Assembly (NCBI RefSeq): GCF_025399895.1
Contig: NZ_JAODUA010000004.1
Span: forward strand, 62,001-126,000
Direction of reading: 5' to 3'
DNA from: Streptomyces sp. ASQP_92
GTDB lineage: Bacteria; Actinomycetota; Actinomycetes; Streptomycetales; Streptomycetaceae
DNA length: 64,000 nucleotides
Shown here piece by piece: positions 43,123 to 51,723 of the stretch; position 1 is the stretch's first letter, and the number at the start of each line of letters is the position of its first letter. The position numbers and the translations under genes were made by a program. The notes beneath the pieces were generated by a model that made no database searches, had not been told where the DNA came from, and saw nothing but the letters and a program-made list of their open reading frames with translations.

Positions 43123-45519
43123 TCATCGGCCCACCCCGGGACCGGTCGTGTGCAGAGCCCGCACGGTGACGGTGGCGTGGAGGCGGCGGGTGTGGTCGAG
43201 CGGGCGGACCGGGCCGCTCAGGCGCAGCGGCACGGTGAAGCGGGCATCGGTGCTGGAGGCTGCGATGCGCAGTTCCAGGGTGCCCGGTTCGACGATCCGG
43301 TGGCCGCCGCGACCGGTGAAGGAGGCCAGGTCGGCGGGGACCGTCAGTTCCATCCGGCACCCGGCGCCGGCGGCCAGCTTGATCCGCCGGTAGCCGATCA
43401 GCCGCTGCACCGGCTGCACCACGCTCGCCACCGGGTCGTGCAGGTAGAGCTGGACCACCTCGCTGCCCGCCCGCTCGCCGATGTTGCGCAGTTCGAAGGC
43501 GAGCCGGAACTCGCCGTCGGTGCCGGTCTCGTCGGTCTCCACCACCAGTCCCGACCAGGCGAAATCGCTGTACCCCAGCCCGTGCCCGAATCCGTACGCG
43601 GGTGTCGGGTCGCTGCTGGAGACACCGCTCGCCCCGGCCAGCCGCGCGGCGAGGTACGTCGAGGGCTGCACGCCGGGGTGTGCCGGGATACTGACCGGCA
43701 GCCGCCCGGACGGATTGACCCGTCCGCTCAGCACCCCCGCCACGGCCTGCGTGCCCGCCTCGCCGGGGAAGAAGCACTGGACGATCGCCGCGGCCTCGCG
43801 CACCGCTCGGCCCAGCGCGTACGGACGCCCGGCCAGCAGGGTGACCACGACCGGAGTACCGCAGTCCAGCAACGCGTCGAGCAACTGGTGCTGGATGCCC
43901 GGCAGTTGGAGTGATTCGGCGTCGCATCCCTCGCCGCTGGTGCCCCGGCCGAACAGGCCCGCCCGGTCACCGAGGGCCAGCACCACGACATCGGCCTGCC
44001 GTGCGGCACACACCGCTTCCGGGATTCCGTCGGCGTCGTCGGTGTCGATGCCCACCCCGCGCACGGTCCGTACCTCGCTCCGGGCGAACTCGGACTTCAA
44101 CGCCTCGCTCAGCGTGGGGAGTTCGATGCCGAGTGGCACGTCCGGGTTCCGGCTGCCCACGTGCACGGGGAAGGCGTAGCAGCCCAGGACGGCGGTGGGC
44201 TCCTCGGCGTTGGGGCCGATCAGCGCGATCCGGGCGGGATCGCGCAGCGGCAGCAGACCGTCGTTGCGCAGCAGCACCACGGCCTGTTCGGCGAGTTCGG
44301 CGGCGACGGCCCGGCCGGCGGCCCGGTCGAGGTCGACCGTGCCGCGCAGCGACTCCGGTTCGCTCGGGTCGGCGCCGGCGAGGACCTCGGGCACGGGGTC
44401 CCAGTCCGGGTCCAGCAGGCCGAGTTGGACCTTCTGGACGAGCACCCGGCGCAGCGCCCGGTCGATGAGCCGCTCCGGGACGAGCCCGGAGGCGACGGCG
44501 TCGAGCAGGGGCTGCCCGTAGGTCTTCACGGTCGGCAGTTCGGTGTCGACGCCGCTGGTGAGGGCCAGGGCGGCGGCCTCCGGCCAGTCCTCGGCGACGC
44601 CGTGCAGGGTTTTGAGGAAGGCGATGCCGAAGTAGTCGGCGACCACCGTTCCGGTGAAGCCCCAGGTGTCCCGGAGCAGGCCGGTGAGCAGATCCTCGTC
44701 CGCGGCGCCGGGGATGCCGTCCGTGTCGGTGTAGGCGTGCATGACCGAGCGGGGGCGGCCTTCACGGACGGCCATCTCGAACGGCGCCAGGATGATGTCG
44801 GCGCGTTCACGCGGGCCCATGGAGACGGGCGCGAGGTTGCGCCCGGCGCGGGAGGCGGAATACCCGGCGAAGTGCTTGAGGGTGGCGACGACCCCGGCCG
44901 ACTCCAGGCCCTGGACATAGGCCGTGGCGATGGTGGCGACCAGGTACGGGTCCTCTCCGATGGTCTCCTCGACCCGTCCCCAGCGGGCGTCGCGCACCAC
45001 GTCGAGGACCGGCGCGAGGCCCTGGTGCACCCCGACGGACCTCAGGTCGCGTCCTATCTCGGCGGCCATCCGACGCACCAGCGCCGGGTTGAAGGCGGCG
45101 CCCCAGGACAGGGGCACGGGGTAGGCGGTGGCGCCCCAGGCGGCGAAGCCGGCCAGACACTCCTCGTGGGCCAGGGCTGGGATGCCGAAGCGGTTGGCGG
45201 CGGCGATCCGGCGCTGGGTGCGCGTCAGCGAGAGGGCGCCGAGCGCCGGGTCTACCGGGGCGGTGCCGAAGGGGCGGGTCAGCTGGCCGAGCCCGTACGG
45301 CAGCAGGGTGTCCAGGTCGGGCGGATCCTCCATCTCGTGCTGGTGCGGGGCGACTTCACCGCCCTCGTCGCTCGCACCGACCCAGACGCCGACCAGCTGG
45401 GCGGCCTTCTCCCTCAGGGTCATGGCCGCGATCAGGGCGTCGGCCCGGGCTTGCGGGGTGAGCGAGGTGTCCCGCCAGGCGGGAACACCGTCCGCGGCGG
45501 GGGGCCGGGTGTCACTCAT
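43123..45519 (-). CDS. bxlA: GH3 beta-xylosidase/beta-glucosidase (BxlA-like)
   Basis: 798 residues. ATG 45519 is set by GGAGG upstream and an ATGA overlap with bxlG. GH3 N-domain: APVLDVVRDARWGRVEETIG, GEDPYLVATIATAYVQGL, LKHFAGYSASRAGRN, and the nucleophile Asp in GFTGTVVADYFG. C-domain: VVLLRNDGLLPL and VVLALGDRAGLFGRGTSGEG, then a fibronectin-III-like end domain (RNIGERAGSEVVQLYL). No signal peptide, so it is cytoplasmic. It acts after import by hydrolysing xylo-oligosaccharides. It is last gene of an operon matching bxlEFGA of Streptomyces. Beta-xylosidase is inferred from operon and neighbours; GH3 alone does not fix the sugar. Confidence 0.88.
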   Translation of the reverse strand: MSDTRPPAADGVPAWRDTSLTPQARADALIAAMTLREKAAQLVGVWVGASDEGGEVAPHQHEMEDPPDLDTLLPYGLGQLTRPFGTAPVDPALGALSLTRTQRRIAAANRFGIPALAHEECLAGFAAWGATAYPVPLSWGAAFNPALVRRMAAEIGRDLRSVGVHQGLAPVLDVVRDARWGRVEETIGEDPYLVATIATAYVQGLESAGVVATLKHFAGYSASRAGRNLAPVSMGPRERADIILAPFEMAVREGRPRSVMHAYTDTDGIPGAADEDLLTGLLRDTWGFTGTVVADYFGIAFLKTLHGVAEDWPEAAALALTSGVDTELPTVKTYGQPLLDAVASGLVPERLIDRALRRVLVQKVQLGLLDPDWDPVPEVLAGADPSEPESLRGTVDLDRAAGRAVAAELAEQAVVLLRNDGLLPLRDPARIALIGPNAEEPTAVLGCYAFPVHVGSRNPDVPLGIELPTLSEALKSEFARSEVRTVRGVGIDTDDADGIPEAVCAARQADVVVLALGDRAGLFGRGTSGEGCDAESLQLPGIQHQLLDALLDCGTPVVVTLLAGRPYALGRAVREAAAIVQCFFPGEAGTQAVAGVLSGRVNPSGRLPVSIPAHPGVQPSTYLAARLAGASGVSSSDPTPAYGFGHGLGYSDFAWSGLVVETDETGTDGEFRLAFELRNIGERAGSEVVQLYLHDPVASVVQPVQRLIGYRRIKLAAGAGCRMELTVPADLASFTGRGGHRIVEPGTLELRIAASSTDARFTVPLRLSGPVRPLDHTRRLHATVTVRALHTTGPGVGR

Positions 45520-46334
45520 TTTCCTCCCACACCCATCAGGCCCTGGACGAGGGCGCGGCGGGCGAACAGGTAGACGACAAGGATGGGAAGCATGGACAGC
45601 ACCACGGCGCTGAGCAGTCCGGGTACGTCGACGCCGTGTTCGGTCTGGAACTCGTACAGGCCCAGGGTGATGACCTTGGTCGAGTCGGACTGGGTGAGGA
45701 CGAGCGGGAACAGGAAGCCGTTCCACGCCTGGAGGGCGGCGAAGACCACGATGGAGGACAGGCCGCCCTTGGACAGGGGCAGCACCAGTTGCCGGAAGAC
45801 CCGGGCCGGGGAGGCGCCGTCCATCGCCATCGCCTCGTACAGCTCGGGGTTGATGTCGCGCATGGCGCCGGTGAGGACCAGGGTGCAGACCGGGAGGCAG
45901 AAGGCCGCGGTCGGCAGGATGACACCGATCAGGTGGTCGTACAGCCCGGCCTTGCTGATCAGGTAGAACATCGGCACGATCACCGCCTGGGCGGGTATCG
46001 CCAGGCCGAGGAGGAAGAGCCGGAACACCCACCCGGTGGCGCGGCCCCGGGCCCGTACGATGGCGTACGCGAGCGGCGGAACGACCAGCAGGACGAGGGC
46101 GACCACGCCGGCGGTGACGGTCAGGGTGTTGAAAAAGTCCCGGCCGAAGCCGTTGGACAGGTCGGTGAGGTAGTTCCGCAGGGTCCACTGTGCGGGCCAG
46201 CTGATCGGGCCCTGGGTGGAGTAGTCGGTGCGGGTGCGCAAGGTGGCGAGCAGCAGCACGTACAGCGGCAGGCCGACGATCAGCAGCCAGATCAACGAGC
46301 CGAGTCCAGCCAAGTAGTTGGGGCGCCGGCGCAT
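45516..46334 (-). CDS. bxlG: Carbohydrate ABC transporter permease (BxlG-like, MalG type)
   Basis: 272 residues from ATG 46334, overlapping the bxlF stop by one base (TGATG) and overlapping bxlA by ATGA. Six hydrophobic helices. The EAA loop that contacts the ATPase is YEAMAMDGASPARVFRQLVL. It forms the heterodimeric membrane channel with the upstream permease. No ATPase gene is present in the operon. Confidence 0.92.
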   Translation of the reverse strand: MRRRPNYLAGLGSLIWLLIVGLPLYVLLLATLRTRTDYSTQGPISWPAQWTLRNYLTDLSNGFGRDFFNTLTVTAGVVALVLLVVPPLAYAIVRARGRATGWVFRLFLLGLAIPAQAVIVPMFYLISKAGLYDHLIGVILPTAAFCLPVCTLVLTGAMRDINPELYEAMAMDGASPARVFRQLVLPLSKGGLSSIVVFAALQAWNGFLFPLVLTQSDSTKVITLGLYEFQTEHGVDVPGLLSAVVLSMLPILVVYLFARRALVQGLMGVGGK

Positions 46335-47230
46335 CACAGTCCCTCCGTCGTGCCGCGCATCCGGTCGTAGCCGGAGAGTTTGACCACGGCCAGGGAGATC
46401 AGGGTGGCGACGACCACCAGCACCAGGGCGATGGCCGACCCGGTTCCGAAGTCGTAGCTCTTGAACGCCTTTTGGTACATGTAGAAGGCGCTGACGGTGG
46501 TGTCGGTGCCGGGGCCGCCCTGGGTGAGGATCAGTACGGTGTCGAAGGTGGTGAGTCCGCCGGCCACCATCAGCACCAGCGAGGTGATGGCGGTGTTGCG
46601 CAGCTGCGGCAGGGTGACGTGGAAGAACTGCCGGACCATGCCCGCGCCGTCGACCGCGGCGGCCTGGTAGAGCACCTGCGGGATGGCTCGCGCGCCACCC
46701 TGGTAGATCAGGGCGTGGAGCGGGGTGAACTGCCACACCCCCACGAAGGTGAGGACCCCGAGCGCGCCACCGCGGCTGCCGAGCAGATTGCCGTCGCCGA
46801 AGAGCCAGGTCAGCTGGGAGGGCACGCCGAAGTTGGGGTCCAGGACGGCTCGCCACACCACCGACACGGCGGTGGCCGACAGGAGCAGCGGTACGAAGTA
46901 GACCGCCGACAGCACGGCCCGGTTGCGCTGGTGTCCCGCGGCCCACACCCCGAGGAGGAGGCTGACCGGCGTCTGGGTGAGCACGCCGAGGGCGGTGAGC
47001 AGCAGCGTGGTCCAGACCGACTGGCTCATCACCGGGTCGTGGATCAGCGCGTCCCAGTTGTCCAGGCCGTTGAAGCGCGGCTCGCTGATGCCGTCCCAGC
47101 TGGTGAAGGAGAGCACGGCGACCAGGGCCAGCGGCGCGATCGCGAACAGCACGAAGAACACCACGGCGGGCGCCGCCCAGGCGAAGCCGGGCCGCGCCAC
47201 GCCCGCGCCGGACTTCGGGACGCGCTTCAT
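46334..47230 (-). CDS. bxlF: Carbohydrate ABC transporter permease (BxlF-like, MalF type)
   Basis: 298 residues from ATG 47230, overlapping the bxlE stop by ATGA. It starts with a basic segment and a long first helix (AAPAVVFFVLFAIAPLALVA), then five further helices. The EAA loop reads YQAAAVDGAGMVRQFFHVTL. Partner of bxlG. Confidence 0.92.
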   Translation of the reverse strand: MKRVPKSGAGVARPGFAWAAPAVVFFVLFAIAPLALVAVLSFTSWDGISEPRFNGLDNWDALIHDPVMSQSVWTTLLLTALGVLTQTPVSLLLGVWAAGHQRNRAVLSAVYFVPLLLSATAVSVVWRAVLDPNFGVPSQLTWLFGDGNLLGSRGGALGVLTFVGVWQFTPLHALIYQGGARAIPQVLYQAAAVDGAGMVRQFFHVTLPQLRNTAITSLVLMVAGGLTTFDTVLILTQGGPGTDTTVSAFYMYQKAFKSYDFGTGSAIALVLVVVATLISLAVVKLSGYDRMRGTTEGL

Positions 47231-48519
47231 GACAGGGGCAAGGCCTGCATGGCCTTGATGAAGGCGTCGGCATCGATCTTGCCGTCGAAGTACTGCTGGA
47301 TGGCGGTGTGCATCGGGGTGGACGCGCTCTGCGGGTACGCCTGGTCCCAGGAGAGCTGGAACGAGGGGGCGGACTTGACCAGTCCGTACTGGTACGTGGA
47401 GTACGCGGGGCTGGCCGCCGTGTCGAGGAAGTCGACCGTGTTGACGGTGGTGGGCAGGTTGCCCACGGCGAGCTGCGCCTTGACGAACTCCTGCGAGTAC
47501 ATCAGCTTCAGGAAGGCGGCGGCGGTCTCCGGGTGCTTCGTCTTCTTCAGCACCGAGTAGAAGTTGTTGGTGTTGCCGACGATGTCGGCCGGGTCGCCCT
47601 TGCCGCCGCTGAGCGTGGGGAAGCCCGTGTATCCGAGGCCCGACTCGGCGAAGTCCGGGTTGGCGTCCTGCTGGGTGGAGTAGTACCAGGACCCCATGAG
47701 TTCGAAGGCGGCCCTGCCCCGGGCCACCAGGGCCGGTGAGCCGCCGTCGGTGAACTTCACGGAGTCGAAGTTGCCGCCGAACGCGCCGGATTCGGACAGC
47801 TCTTTGACGACGGCCAGCGCCTTGCGGCTGTCCTCGCTCGCCCAGGCGGCCCGGTCGCCGCCCACCGCCCGTTGCAGCAGGCCGGGCCCGGCGATCCGGT
47901 CGTAGAGGTACTCGAACCACATCAGCGTGGGCCACTGGTCGCCGCCGCCGAGCGCGATCGGCGTGATGCCCCTGGCTTTCAGCACCTTGGTGTCGGCGAC
48001 CAGCTCCTCCCAGGTCCGCGGCGGGGTCAGTCCGGCGTCCGCCAGCACCTTCTTGTTGTGGAACAGCAGCACCGGCTGCGTACCGCGCATCGGCACTCCG
48101 TACGGCTTGCCGTCCACGACCGCCGAGTTGAACACCGACGGCAGGAAGTTGGCCTTCAGTCCCGGGTCCTTGGCGATGAAGCCGTCCAGCGGAAGCAGCA
48201 GGCCCGCCTTGACGAAGGGTTTGATGGAGCCGCCGCCCCAGTTGAAGAAGATGTCCGGGGCCTGGGGGGTGTTGATGACGGTCTGCAGCTTCTGCTGGTA
48301 GTCCGCGCCGGGGACGGTGTCGAGCACCACCTTGACTTTGGAGGTCTTGTTGAAGGTCTCGGCGATCTGCTTCTCGACCTTGTTGGTGGCGTCGCCGTAG
48401 ACCATCACATGGATCGTCCCGGAGCCCGCGCCGGAGGAGGCCCCGCCCGATCCGCACGCCGCGGTCATGCCCAGGACGAGTGCGCTGGCCGCGGCGATCG
48501 CGGCGAATCTCGATGCCAT
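47227..48519 (-). CDS. bxlE: Sugar-binding lipoprotein of the ABC transporter (BxlE-like)
   Basis: 430 residues. ATG 48519 is used: a lipoprotein signal with lipobox MTAAC follows directly, and the upstream in-frame extension has no signal. It has the mature fold of family 1 solute-binding proteins (HVMVYGDATNKVEKQIAETF, APDIFFNWGGGSIKPFV, ELMGSWYYS). It captures oligosaccharides outside the membrane, probably xylo-oligosaccharides from the neighbouring xylanases. First gene of the operon; its promoter and operator are readable upstream. Divergent from bxlR. Confidence 0.9.
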   Translation of the reverse strand: MASRFAAIAAASALVLGMTAACGSGGASSGAGSGTIHVMVYGDATNKVEKQIAETFNKTSKVKVVLDTVPGADYQQKLQTVINTPQAPDIFFNWGGGSIKPFVKAGLLLPLDGFIAKDPGLKANFLPSVFNSAVVDGKPYGVPMRGTQPVLLFHNKKVLADAGLTPPRTWEELVADTKVLKARGITPIALGGGDQWPTLMWFEYLYDRIAGPGLLQRAVGGDRAAWASEDSRKALAVVKELSESGAFGGNFDSVKFTDGGSPALVARGRAAFELMGSWYYSTQQDANPDFAESGLGYTGFPTLSGGKGDPADIVGNTNNFYSVLKKTKHPETAAAFLKLMYSQEFVKAQLAVGNLPTTVNTVDFLDTAASPAYSTYQYGLVKSAPSFQLSWDQAYPQSASTPMHTAIQQYFDGKIDADAFIKAMQALPLS

Positions 48520-48534
48520 ACCCTGCCCATCATT

Positions 48535-48598
48535 CGAATGTTTCGGAGATTTTGACGAATGTTGTGGGCAAACTAGGACCGCTCTCGACACCCGTCAA
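48535..48598 (-). promoter_or_regulatory. bxlE promoter with downstream BxlR-type operator
   Basis: Minus strand: -35 TTGACG (48598-48593), 17-bp spacer, -10 TAGTTT (48575-48570), then 24 bp to the operator CGAAACATTCG (48545-48535). The CGAA-N3-TTCG inverted repeat is the type described for BxlR-like repressors of xylan genes. It would lie about +18 to +28, blocking elongation or open complex. Confidence 0.7.
48552..48579 (+). promoter_or_regulatory. Candidate bxlR promoter overlapping the bxlE promoter
   Basis: Plus strand TTGACG (48552-48557), 16-bp spacer, TAGGAC (48574-48579). It shares sequence with the bxlE promoter on the opposite strand, so one bound repressor near 48540 could affect both. 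Confidence 0.4.
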
Positions 48599-48699
48599 GA
48601 GTTCTGGCGGGATCCGGTCCCACCGGCCGACCGGCTACCATCCGTGCCGTCGGCCGCCCGCAACTACGCTGGCCCAGCAGGGCAGTTCAGGAGAGTCCC

Positions 48700-49737
48700 G
48701 TGACCAGAGCCGCGACGCTCGCCGAGATCGCGCGGGAAGCAGGGGTCTCGGCCCCGACTGTTTCGAAAGTCCTCAACGGCCGAGCCGACGTGGCCCGGGC
48801 CACCCGGGAGCGGGTCGAGGAGCTGCTGCGCCGACACGGCTACCGGCGGCGGCGCGGCACCCAGAGCAACCCCCTGCTTGAGCTCGTCTTCCACGAGTTG
48901 GAGAGCGTCTGGGCGATGGAGGTGATCCGCGGCGTCGAGAACGTGGCACGCGAGGAGGGGCTGAGCATCGTGCTTTCGGAGTCGTCCGGGCGGCTCACCC
49001 CGGGCCAGTCCTGGGTGGACGGAGTGCTCGCCCGTCGCCCCACCGGCGTCCTCCTGGTCCTGTCCGGCCTGGCCCCCTCCCAGCAGGAGCAACTGGCCGG
49101 CCGTGACATCCCGTTCGTGGTGATGGACCCGGCGGGCGACCCGGGCCAGGGGGTGCCCGCCGTCGGCACCACCAACTGGGACGGCGGCCTGGCCGCCACC
49201 CGTCACCTGCTCGAACTCGGCCACCGCCGGATCGGCCTGCTCGGCGGGCCGGCCCGGATGATGTGCAGCCGGGCCCGGGCCGACGGATACCGGGCGGCCC
49301 TCGACATGGCGGGCATCGCCCATGACCCGGAGCTGCTCCGCGAGGGCGACTTCCACCATGAGGCCGGCCGCCGGATCGGGCTGGAGCTGCTGAGCCTGCC
49401 CGACCGGCCGACCGCCGTGTTCGCGGGGAACGACCTGCAAGCGCTCGGGCTCTACGAGGCAGCCCGTGAGCTGGGGTTGCGCATCCCCGAGGACCTCAGC
49501 GTGGTGGGCTTCGACGATCTGCCTCTGGCCCGATGGGTCGGCCCCCCGCTCACCACCGTCCGCCAGCCGCTGACCGAGATGGCCGAGGTCGCCACCCGCA
49601 TGGTGATCGACCTGGCCCGGGGCAACCGGCCCGGAGCGCAGCGGGTGGATCTGGCGACCAGCCTCGTCGAGCGGAGCAGCACCGCCCCGCCACCGATGTC
49701 GTCCCGCGCGGTTGACGGACCATCACGGCGGCCCTAG
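48700..49737 (+). CDS. bxlR: LacI/GalR-family transcriptional regulator (BxlR-like)
   Basis: 345 residues from GTG 48700 with CAGGAGAG upstream. The N-terminal HTH is TLAEIAREAGVSAPTVSKVL followed by the hinge, then a periplasmic-binding-protein-like effector domain (GVLLVLSGLAPSQQ, HLLELGHRRIGLLGG, AVFAGNDLQALG, ISVVGFDDL-like VVGFDDLPLARW). Divergent from bxlEFGA, as in Streptomyces bxlR. Matching operators upstream of bxlE and of the GH10 gene make it the likely repressor of both, with a xylo-oligosaccharide or xylose as inducer (inference). Confidence 0.88.
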   Translation: MTRAATLAEIAREAGVSAPTVSKVLNGRADVARATRERVEELLRRHGYRRRRGTQSNPLLELVFHELESVWAMEVIRGVENVAREEGLSIVLSESSGRLTPGQSWVDGVLARRPTGVLLVLSGLAPSQQEQLAGRDIPFVVMDPAGDPGQGVPAVGTTNWDGGLAATRHLLELGHRRIGLLGGPARMMCSRARADGYRAALDMAGIAHDPELLREGDFHHEAGRRIGLELLSLPDRPTAVFAGNDLQALGLYEAARELGLRIPEDLSVVGFDDLPLARWVGPPLTTVRQPLTEMAEVATRMVIDLARGNRPGAQRVDLATSLVERSSTAPPPMSSRAVDGPSRRP

Positions 49738-49775
49738 GGTCACCGACTGAATCGGCGGCAGGACCGAAACTTTCG
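49712..49775 (+). promoter_or_regulatory. GH10 xylanase promoter with BxlR-type operator
   Basis: -35 TTGACG (49712-49717), 17-bp spacer, -10 TAGGGT (49735-49740), 24 bp, then the perfect inverted repeat CGAAACTTTCG (49765-49775). The -35 and -10 lie at the end of bxlR. The geometry is identical to the bxlE promoter. Confidence 0.75.
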
Positions 49776-49852
49776 ACCGGCCTGCCGCACGGTCCGCGTT
49801 CCACGCCCCACCGCACGTCCGTCTCTTCCCTCACAGAGAAAGGACCACGCCG

Positions 49853-51262
49853 GTGTCAGTCCGGACGCTCCGCATCCCCCTCCCCCCATACGCCCGGCGC
49901 GCCTTCGGCGCCGCCTCGGTCACCGCGGTCGCAGCCCTGGCCGCCGCCCTGCTCCCCACCGGCCAGGCCGGCGCGGCGGACAGCACCCTGCGTTCGCTCG
50001 CCGAGTCGAAGGGCCTCTACTTCGGTACCGCCATGACGCAGGGCGACCTGAACAACTCCGCACTCACCGCCGTCGCAGGCAGCCAGTTCGGCATGCTCAC
50101 CCCCGGCAACGAAATGAAGTGGGACACCACCGAGCCCGCACGGGACAGCTTCAACTTCGCCCCCGCCGACAGGCTCGTCTCCTTCGCCCAGGCCAACTCG
50201 ATGAGGCTGCGCGGCCACACCCTGGTCTGGCACAGTCAGCTCCCGTCGTGGGTGAGCAGTCTGCCCACCACCCAGGTGAGGGCCGCGATGGAGAACCACA
50301 TCACCAAGGAGGTGGCGCACTACAAAGGCAGGCTCTACTCCTGGGACGTGGTGAACGAGCCGTTCAACGAGGACGGCACCTTCCGCTCCGACGCCTTCTA
50401 CAACGCCATGGGCAGCGGCTTCGTCGCCGACGCGCTGCGCACCGCCCGCGCCGCCGACCCGACCGCCAGGCTGTACCTGAACGACTACAACATCGAGGGC
50501 CAGAACCCGAAGAGCGACGCCATGTACAACCTGGTGAAGTCGCTCAGGAGTCAGGGCGTCCCGCTGGACGGGGTCGGCTTCCAGGCCCACTTCGTCCTCG
50601 GCCAGATCCCCTCCACCTTCAAGGCCAACCTCCAGCGGTTCGCCGCCCTCGGCGTCAATGTCGCGATCACCGAGCTCGACGACCGCATCCAGCTCCCCGC
50701 GACCGCGTCCGCTCTCGCCCAGCAGGCGAGCGACTACGCCGCGGTGGTCCGTACCTGTCTGGCCGTCACCGGCTGCGTGGGCATCACCCAGTGGGGCGTC
50801 GGGGACTCGGACTCCTGGATCCCGGGCACCTTCCCCGGCTACGGCGCCGCCACCATGTACGACGCCAACTACCGGCCGAAGCCCGCGTACACCGCCTCCG
50901 CCACCGCCCTCGGCGGCGGATCCGGCCCCTCCCCCACTCCCGGTGCCTCGTGCAAGGTGAGCGGCGTGGTCAATGCCTGGAACAGCGGCCTGACCGAGGA
51001 CATCACCCTCACCAACACCGGTTCGACCACGCTCAACGGCTGGTCGCTGGCCTTCACGCTGCCCGCCGGACAGACCGTGACGAGTTCCTGGAACGCCTCC
51101 CTCACCCCGGCCACCGGCGAGGTCACCGCCGGAAACCTCGGCTACAACAGCACGCTGGCCCCCGGCGCCTCCACCTCCTTCGGTTTCCAGGCCAACCACA
51201 CCGGCGACACTTCCCTCCCCGCCTCGTTCAGCCTCAACGGCTCGCCCTGCACCACCGCCTGA
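49853..51262 (+). CDS. Secreted GH10 endo-beta-1,4-xylanase with CBM2
   Basis: 469 residues from GTG 49853 (AAAGGA upstream). A long signal peptide ends near TGQAGAA. GH10 barrel, residues 45-345: [36 protein letters not shown], acid/base Glu in SWDVVNEPFNED, nucleophile Glu in VAITELDDRI, then WGVGDSDSW. A Ser/Pro linker leads to a CBM2-type cellulose-binding domain (residues 365-469; CKVSGVVNAWNSGLTEDITL, LNGWSLAFTLPAGQTV). It is secreted and cuts xylan backbones, feeding the BxlEFG importer. Regulated by the CGAAACTTTCG operator upstream. Confidence 0.93.
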   Translation: MSVRTLRIPLPPYARRAFGAASVTAVAALAAALLPTGQAGAADSTLRSLAESKGLYFGTAMTQGDLNNSALTAVAGSQFGMLTPGNEMKWDTTEPARDSFNFAPADRLVSFAQANSMRLRGHTLVWHSQLPSWVSSLPTTQVRAAMENHITKEVAHYKGRLYSWDVVNEPFNEDGTFRSDAFYNAMGSGFVADALRTARAADPTARLYLNDYNIEGQNPKSDAMYNLVKSLRSQGVPLDGVGFQAHFVLGQIPSTFKANLQRFAALGVNVAITELDDRIQLPATASALAQQASDYAAVVRTCLAVTGCVGITQWGVGDSDSWIPGTFPGYGAATMYDANYRPKPAYTASATALGGGSGPSPTPGASCKVSGVVNAWNSGLTEDITLTNTGSTTLNGWSLAFTLPAGQTVTSSWNASLTPATGEVTAGNLGYNSTLAPGASTSFGFQANHTGDTSLPASFSLNGSPCTTA

Positions 51263-51290
51263 CGCACCTTCCCCCCACCCGCAAACCCGC

Positions 51291-51540
51291 TCAGCTCTTG
51301 CCCTGCGACCGCCAGATATGGTTCCTCTTGGTGCCGAGGGCGCCGGCCGGGTCACAGCTCCACTGGTGGACCAGCGCGCCGGGCGTGGTCGAGACGTTGC
51401 TGACGTCAACGCACTTGCCACTGTGGACGGCGACGAGTTGGAATTCCTTGCCGTTCCCGAGGGCTGTCACCGGGTTGAGGGTCAACTGCTGGTTGGCGGC
51501 ACCGTTGCAGGTGTACTGGATGACGGCCGCGCCGTCGGCT
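51291..51540 (-). pseudogene. Fragment of a ricin-type lectin domain
   Basis: The C-terminal end of a RICIN/CBM13 domain is readable (QYTCNGAANQQLTL, then SGKCVDVSNVSTTPGALVHQW and a closing RNHIW). It ends with a stop at 51291 but has no start, signal peptide or catalytic domain. It is the remnant of a lost secreted glycoside hydrolase, convergent with the GH10 gene. Confidence 0.65.
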
Positions 51541-51723
51541 CGTCGCGGTCCCGGCCTTCAACGAGCCCTGCCGTCGCGAGCTCGGAGCGGGACCACGTGC
51601 CGTACGCCCGCCCAGCACGTGTGACAAACCATGCATGGAAAGGCGCTGGGCTGGTCGGGTGTGCGGGACGGACGTTACGGTATGGCGCCGCAGTCGGCGG
51701 ATCACTCCCTGAGGGAGGTGAGG

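Noticed and set aside
48761..48768. TTTCGAAA palindrome inside bxlR as another operator
   Set aside because: It encodes the conserved HTH (TVSKVL) and lacks the CGAAACNTTCG orientation and promoter spacing of the two accepted sites.
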